From Betaproteobacteria bacterium UBA3031 (lineage in GTDB: Bacteria > Pseudomonadota > Gammaproteobacteria > Burkholderiales > Eutrophovitaceae): DNA of 10,230 bases. The stretch lies in the NCBI GenBank assembly GCA_002367635.1, contig DFDI01000058.1, positions 1 to 10,230 of the forward strand. The letters run 5' to 3'. The translations under genes and the position numbers were made by a program. The notes beneath the pieces are model-generated. The model was not told the DNA's origin. It saw only the letters and a list, made by a program, of their open reading frames with translations, and made no database searches. Below, piece by piece: positions 6,910-10,230 of the stretch (positions within the stretch are counted from its first letter, which is position 1; every line of letters begins with the position of its first letter).

Positions 6910-7279
6910 GATGTTTACGTCTTAGTTCAGAATAAAATTTTTCGATTGGTCACCATAACGGACCATTTGAAATCACTAACGTTCCAACAAATTATTAATT
7001 CGACAATAGCAAGGGCGTGGAAATCGAGTTTACCTAACTCTGCCTCTGGCTGGGAATATGAGCGTGTCATTACATAGAAAACGGGCTCAAGAGATCCGAG
7101 CACAACCACCCCCTCTAACCAGAGGGACTATTCCACTCATAAAACTGATTTAACATCGGATACAAATCATTTATCTGCAAACCTTAAGGACTATAGTTTA
7201 TACACTCTAATAAGAGTGTTAACTTTATTGAAAACCTAGTACCGTGTGGGGCTAATGCCCAACCATGGACTGAGATCGT
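6910..7279. other. 370-bp gene-poor region between divergent ABC and lrgAB operons
   Basis: It must contain both divergent promoters, but I find no convincing -35/-10 pair on either strand. It holds several small inverted repeats: CCCTCT/AGAGGG (7111-7126), ACACTCT/AGAGTGT (7202-7219) and GGGC/GCCC (7249-7260). A short minus-strand reading frame (7109-6927, about 60 codons, GTG start) ends 17 nt before the ATPase ATG. It has no recognisable homology and I do not call it a gene. Seven dozen or so bases nearest each gene are AT-rich, as expected for promoters. Confidence 0.4.
7202..7219. promoter_or_regulatory. Perfect inverted repeat upstream of lrgA, possible operator
   Basis: ACACTCT (7202-7208) and AGAGTGT (7213-7219) form a perfect 7-bp inverted repeat around AATA, about 60 nt before the lrgA start. 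No T run follows, so it is not an ordinary terminator. Operator or leader hairpin are both possible. LrgAB operons are often controlled by LysR-type or LytSR regulators, but neither gene is in this window. Confidence 0.4.
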
Positions 7280-7651
7280 TTGTTAGTCGCAATTTTTATA
7301 ATTTTTGTACTTCAACTTACTGGTGAAGCTCTTCAGAAATATTTTGATTTAGCTATTCCCGGACCAGTAGTTGGACTTATGTTGATGCTATGCACGCTGA
7401 TGATTGCAAAATCAAAAATGCATCCCAGCGTCATATCGCTACGCACAAACATCATCAACACCTCCGAACAGTTGCTCAGCTATCTATCACTACTGTTCGT
7501 ACCTATCGGCGTAGGAGTCATCATGCATCTACAACTTCTCGAGGCACAATTACTTAGAATTCTTGTTGTGATCGTGGTTGGGACAATCTGCACAATGATT
7601 TTTACCTCAGCAGTTTTCGCGAAAATCAACAAAGCAAAAGACAATGGGTGA
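7280..7651 (+). CDS. lrgA: LrgA/CidA family membrane protein
   Basis: 123-aa membrane protein of the CidA/LrgA (holin-like) family with four hydrophobic segments. Family motifs are LQLTGEAL (11-18), IPGPVVGLMLM (26-36) and LLFVPIGVGVI (71-81). It begins with TTG at 7280, and this start is nearly forced: an in-frame TGA sits at 7271-7273, and the next alternatives would remove the first membrane segment. The ribosome site is weak. The stop overlaps the start of lrgB. Together with LrgB, this family modulates murein-hydrolase export and lysis in Gram-positive bacteria; related pairs also move small organic acids such as glycolate in plastids. Which applies here is unknown. Confidence 0.88.
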   Translation: MLVAIFIIFVLQLTGEALQKYFDLAIPGPVVGLMLMLCTLMIAKSKMHPSVISLRTNIINTSEQLLSYLSLLFVPIGVGVIMHLQLLEAQLLRILVVIVVGTICTMIFTSAVFAKINKAKDNG

Positions 7652-8381
7652 TAGTGCAAAGCTTTATCAAGTCTGGGTTTATCTTCAGGCTGAACCACTT
7701 TTTTGGTTAACCCTCACAATTGGCGCCTATTTGTTCGCTGATAAAGTCTATAGAGCTTGCCGACTATTTCCAATTTTAAATCCGGTAGCCATTAGCATTA
7801 TCTTAGTCAGCACCTGCCTCATATTTTTTGAAGTGGAGTATGAAAGATATTTTGAAGGCGCAAAATTTATTCATTTTTTATTGGGTCCTGCCACTGTGGC
7901 CTTGGCAATACCTATTTATCTCAACTGGAATATTGTTTTACTTGCCAAAAAAGCAATACTCATCTCTGTTTTTCTTGGGGTGTTTTTCGCCATCAGCGTC
8001 ACATATGCGATAGCATTTTTTCTTGGCCTGGACATGATCACTATAAAAACATTGCTACCAAGAAATGTTACTGCTCCAATCGCTATGGGCATTTCTGAAA
8101 TAATCGGCGGTGTCCCGTCGCTGACCGCAATTATTACTATTTTGACGGGAATCATAGGTGCAGCACTTGGCACATTTGTACTTGATTTGTTTAGGATAAA
8201 GAATATGGCCGCACGCGGCTTTGCTTTTGGTCTTGCCAGTCATGGTATTGGCACAGCACGCGCGATGGCTAAAGATGAAGAAGCTGGCGTGTTTGCTGCC
8301 GTTGCTATGGGACTGAGCGGCATTGTTACAGCAGTGATGATTCCTCTTATTTTTTTCGTGGTTCGAGATCTTATTCATTAA
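7644..8381 (+). CDS. lrgB: LrgB/CidB family membrane protein
   Basis: 245-aa multi-pass membrane protein with all LrgB hallmarks: LLGPATVALAIPIY (79-92), PRNVTAPIAMGISEIIGGVPSLTA (from 139) and GLASHGIGTARAMAKDEEAG (from 196). The ATG at 7644 lies inside the end of lrgA with an 8-nt overlap, giving coupled translation of the pair. The length is normal for the family and nothing appears missing. It probably forms the transporter complex with LrgA in the inner membrane. Confidence 0.93.
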   Translation: MGDSAKLYQVWVYLQAEPLFWLTLTIGAYLFADKVYRACRLFPILNPVAISIILVSTCLIFFEVEYERYFEGAKFIHFLLGPATVALAIPIYLNWNIVLLAKKAILISVFLGVFFAISVTYAIAFFLGLDMITIKTLLPRNVTAPIAMGISEIIGGVPSLTAIITILTGIIGAALGTFVLDLFRIKNMAARGFAFGLASHGIGTARAMAKDEEAGVFAAVAMGLSGIVTAVMIPLIFFVVRDLIH

Positions 8382-8488
8382 ATGAATCCGGGCTATCAAT
8401 TTAGCTTAACCTTGCACCATGGATTTAATAACTCCTTAACCTCATATCTCCTGAAGGGAAACGTTGGCTCAAGCTGTGCGGGTATTAG

Positions 8489-9196
8489 CTATATTCTGTC
8501 GTTACCCATACCCAATACCTGCTGGTTATGCCTCAACCAATCCCTACACGCTCTCCAGCCAGGCGCATGACGCTCAACATGAGCCCAGTATCTGACTGAA
8601 TGATTATGCTCCAGCAAGTGACAGAGTTCATGAAGCACTACATAATCAACAATACGATGGGGTGCAAGAATAATCCGCCAGTTGTATGTGAGTTCGCCAT
8701 TGCTGGAACAAGAACCCCAACGAGACTTATAACTTTTAATTGAAACTGACCTCGGACAAACACCGACGATTTTAGCGAGGCGATCAGTCTTATCTTTTAG
8801 TAATCGATCTGCCTGTCTTTGATACCAGCCCTCTAAAAGAAACTTGACTCTTTCAGATCTATTTGTTTCGAAATCTGGGATAGTCGCAACCAGATACCCA
8901 CCAACCATTTTGATCGATTCTTCCTCCCCATTGAGCACCTTGAGATGATATTCACTCCCCAAATAAAGATACATCTCGCCACTGACATATTCCTTCGTCT
9001 TGGATGTAGGCTTCAGTGACTGCTCTTTAAATTTTCTCTTAATCCATGGGGCGCGCAGGTGGATTAAGTCTCTGACAGAGTCATCTGATAAGGACTTTGG
9101 GACGGTAATTTTCACAAGATTGCCACTAATGGAAATTGACGCGGATTTCTTACGACCTGTCCTTTTCACCTCAATTTGAAATCCAAATGCTTCCAT
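8489..9196 (-). CDS. YgjP-like zinc metalloprotease (DUF45/M48 family)
   Basis: 235-aa cytoplasmic metallopeptidase-like protein. The catalytic helix is VVLHELCHLLEHNHS: H189, E190 and H193 form HExxH, and a downstream His (H197 or, more likely by family pattern, H199 of NHS) would be the third ligand. It is followed by VRYWAHVERHAPGW. The SYKSRWGSCSSNGELTYNWRIILAP block (155-179) is the other strong YgjP/DUF45 signature. The ATG at 9196 has AAGG 8 nt upstream. The protein is convergent with lrgB, with 107 nt between them and no clear terminator there. Family members are linked to protein quality control and to type I restriction accessory loci, but no restriction genes occur here and the substrate is unknown. 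Confidence 0.92.
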   Translation of the reverse strand: MEAFGFQIEVKRTGRKKSASISISGNLVKITVPKSLSDDSVRDLIHLRAPWIKRKFKEQSLKPTSKTKEYVSGEMYLYLGSEYHLKVLNGEEESIKMVGGYLVATIPDFETNRSERVKFLLEGWYQRQADRLLKDKTDRLAKIVGVCPRSVSIKSYKSRWGSCSSNGELTYNWRIILAPHRIVDYVVLHELCHLLEHNHSVRYWAHVERHAPGWRACRDWLRHNQQVLGMGNDRI

Positions 9197-9330
9197 TAAA
9201 TTAACCTTTTAGAATTCCAAGATATTGCCTGATTTTTTATTGGCTTAACAGGAGTTTTTTTGTCTAAAGACTTACGGATCCTTAATAAACATAAATACAA
9301 AACAAGATGTTGTGTGTAATATGTAAATCG

Positions 9331-9362
9331 ACATGTTTTTTATTTTACATGTTAAAAAAAAA
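9331..9362. promoter_or_regulatory. Repeated ACATGT palindromes plus A9 tract before the secreted-protein gene
   Basis: ACATGT occurs at 9331-9336 and at 9347-9352. Each copy is itself a palindrome, and the two are separated by 10 AT-rich bases, so they can also pair as a 6-bp hairpin. A run of nine A (9354-9362) follows, 9 nt before the ribosome site. The arrangement suggests a regulator site or leader hairpin. A TAATAT at 9317-9322 might be a -10 element just upstream. Confidence 0.3.
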
Positions 9363-9383
9363 CAAACTTACAAGGAGATCAAG

Positions 9384-9821
9384 ATGAAACTATTTATTAC
9401 TGCCTTTTGCTTAGCATTTGGACTGATAGGAACTCCTGCCGTTGCAGGACATCATGCTGTTACCATGAAGTTCGGTGGAGATTGGGTCGACGTCGTGGCC
9501 GTTTCGCAAGGTGATTTCATGAGAATGGCCGGAGTTTTTCGCGGGACCAACAAAATGACTCTGGAGTCTGGCGATATTATTATTACAAATTTTACTTGCC
9601 CTGGTTATTGGGACGCATCCACTGGTGGGGCCGGCGCTTGTAACATGAGAGAGCCAGCAACAGGAGATCATTGGGCTCTATCTTGGGACTGCGACGCTAA
9701 CGGTAATTGCGTGGGTGACGTCAAGGGTGGGAGCGGTCGGTTCGAAGGCGCCCACGGCTCCATGACTTGGGTTAACAACAATGGTTGGGGAGAAGGTGCC
9801 GGCACATTTATGTTGAAGTAA
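9384..9821 (+). CDS. Small secreted hypothetical protein with four mature cysteines
   Basis: 145-aa protein. I chose the ATG at 9384 because AAGGAG (9372-9377) lies 6 nt upstream and because it opens a clean Sec signal (MKLFITAFCLAFGLIGTPAVA, cleavage after A21). The longer frame from 9333 has no ribosome site. The mature part of about 124 residues has C72, C86, C103 and C109, suggesting two disulfides, and is rich in Gly, Trp and short beta-like segments. Its end (GGSGRFEGAHGSMTW, then GEGAGTF) resembles the 'G-G-tGrf-GahG' pattern of small secreted beta-barrels such as allene-oxide-cyclase-like or calycin folds. That is a fold guess only. It is probably a periplasmic or secreted single-gene unit, with a strong hairpin after it. 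Confidence 0.8.
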   Translation: MKLFITAFCLAFGLIGTPAVAGHHAVTMKFGGDWVDVVAVSQGDFMRMAGVFRGTNKMTLESGDIIITNFTCPGYWDASTGGAGACNMREPATGDHWALSWDCDANGNCVGDVKGGSGRFEGAHGSMTWVNNNGWGEGAGTFMLK

Positions 9822-9835
9822 TATACGTTCCGCTC

Positions 9836-9868
9836 ATACTCAGCTAACTCACGTAGTTAGCTGAGTAT
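9836..9868. terminator. Perfect 14-bp hairpin between convergent genes
   Basis: ATACTCAGCTAACT (9836-9849) pairs perfectly with AGTTAGCTGAGTAT (9855-9868) around CACGT. It starts 14 nt after the secreted-protein stop and lies between that gene (+) and the DUF2147 gene (-). It lacks a run of T on either side, so it is either a bidirectional but imperfect terminator or an mRNA-stabilising stem. Confidence 0.65.
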
Positions 9869-9935
9869 TGAACTGCATAAAAACCAGTTTGATACGTTTA
9901 AAAAATTGCAATTACGCACGGATACGGTCTTTACT

Positions 9936-10230
9936 CTATTTAACTCGGTACCAAATCTGAGTACGGCCTAATAACGAAAATCCACTATAACCGCGAACAC
10001 GCATGGATTGATCATCGTCCTCAACGGTCAACTTGCATCGATACGTCTTGCCGTTATTTGGATCCATAATGTAACCTTCTTTCCAAGATGCCCCATCACC
10101 TTGGAGACCCCACATGATTCTCATGCCGATAACAGGTTGGTCCTTAAGTGACCCCTCACAATCTCGACACAACTGTTCAGGATCATCGCCGGGAAATAAA
10201 ATGATATTCTCAACGGTGCCTTCGATTGAG
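9936..10230 (-). CDS. DUF2147 family protein, C-terminal part (5' end outside window)
   Basis: The frame is open to the window edge, so the start and any signal peptide lie beyond 10230. The ATG-like codon at 10172 is really an internal TTG: upstream codons continue as IEGTVENIILFPGDDPEQ, which fits the family. The visible 97 codons show the DUF2147 C-terminal hallmarks: a CxxC pair (LCRDCEG), KDQPVIGMRIMWGL, a DPNNGKTYRCKL block, and MRVRGYSGF followed by LLGRTQIWYRV. DUF2147 proteins are usually about 120-150 aa and exported to the periplasm with a lipocalin-like fold. Their function is not established. It is convergent with the secreted-protein gene, sharing the hairpin at 9836-9868. Confidence 0.88.
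   Translation of the reverse strand, partial: SIEGTVENIILFPGDDPEQLCRDCEGSLKDQPVIGMRIMWGLQGDGASWKEGYIMDPNNGKTYRCKLTVEDDDQSMRVRGYSGFSLLGRTQIWYRVK

Noticed and set aside
6927..7109. Minus-strand 60-codon frame just upstream of the ABC ATPase gene
   Set aside because: It starts with GTG directly against a G-rich stretch with no proper spacing, has no known similarity, and overlaps an equally long plus-strand frame. It is probably chance.
7280..8381. Phage holin/lysis cassette
   Set aside because: Both proteins have LrgA and LrgB hallmarks, and no endolysin, spanin or phage structural gene is nearby.
8382..8570. Plus-strand 62-codon frame starting right after lrgB
   Set aside because: It overlaps the end of the YgjP-like gene on the opposite strand, has no ribosome site and shows no domain.
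8489..9196. Restriction-modification accessory role for the YgjP-like protease
   Set aside because: Such proteases sometimes accompany type I restriction loci, but no hsdR, hsdM or hsdS gene occurs in the window.

Overview
The window reads like chromosomal DNA of a Gram-negative proteobacterium, most likely a gammaproteobacterium with low-to-moderate GC. Supporting signs are an outer-membrane beta-barrel gene ending in a terminal Phe, a YadG/YadH-type ABC exporter, an LrgA/LrgB pair, a DUF938 methyltransferase and Sec signal peptides. The genus cannot be named from the sequence alone. I see no rRNA, tRNA, CRISPR array, insertion sequence, phage gene or integrase.

Layout. (1) 88-351 (-) is a small orphan secreted protein. 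(2) 649-2904 (+) is a probable three-gene operon: a quinone-oxidoreductase-like dehydrogenase, a thioredoxin-fold protein with a CNHC site, and a DUF938 SAM-dependent methyltransferase. (3) 2971-3459 (+) is an exported MORN/YwqK-type repeat protein. (4) 3569-4150 (+) is a beta-class carbonic anhydrase with a GTG start and a strong ribosome binding site. A perfect 15-bp-stem bidirectional terminator (4241-4275) separates these from the minus-strand block. (5) 4300-5000 (-) is an outer-membrane beta-barrel gene split by a one-base shift in a run of seven A. (6) 5219-6909 (-) is a two-gene ABC exporter operon whose coding regions overlap by 4 nt. (7) 7280-8381 (+) is lrgA-lrgB, overlapping by 8 nt, behind a 370-bp gene-poor leader with hairpins. 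(8) 8489-9196 (-) is a YgjP-like zinc metalloprotease. (9) 9384-9821 (+) is a small secreted protein with four cysteines in its mature part, ending in a perfect 14-bp-stem hairpin. (10) 9936-10230 (-) is the C-terminal part of a DUF2147 protein that continues past the window edge.

Working together: most genes form small independent units rather than one pathway. The dehydrogenase/thioredoxin/methyltransferase trio could serve redox or electrophile housekeeping (inference). The YadGH-like pair would export an unknown substrate. LrgAB is a membrane pair of a family linked to murein-hydrolase/lysis control and to export of small organic acids.

I found no convincing undescribed multi-gene system. 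The most notable signal is the split outer-membrane protein gene. Its break lies exactly at an A_AAA_AAA heptamer that is in the right phase for -1 slippage, so disrupted gene, phase-variable gene, recoded gene and sequencing error all remain possible.
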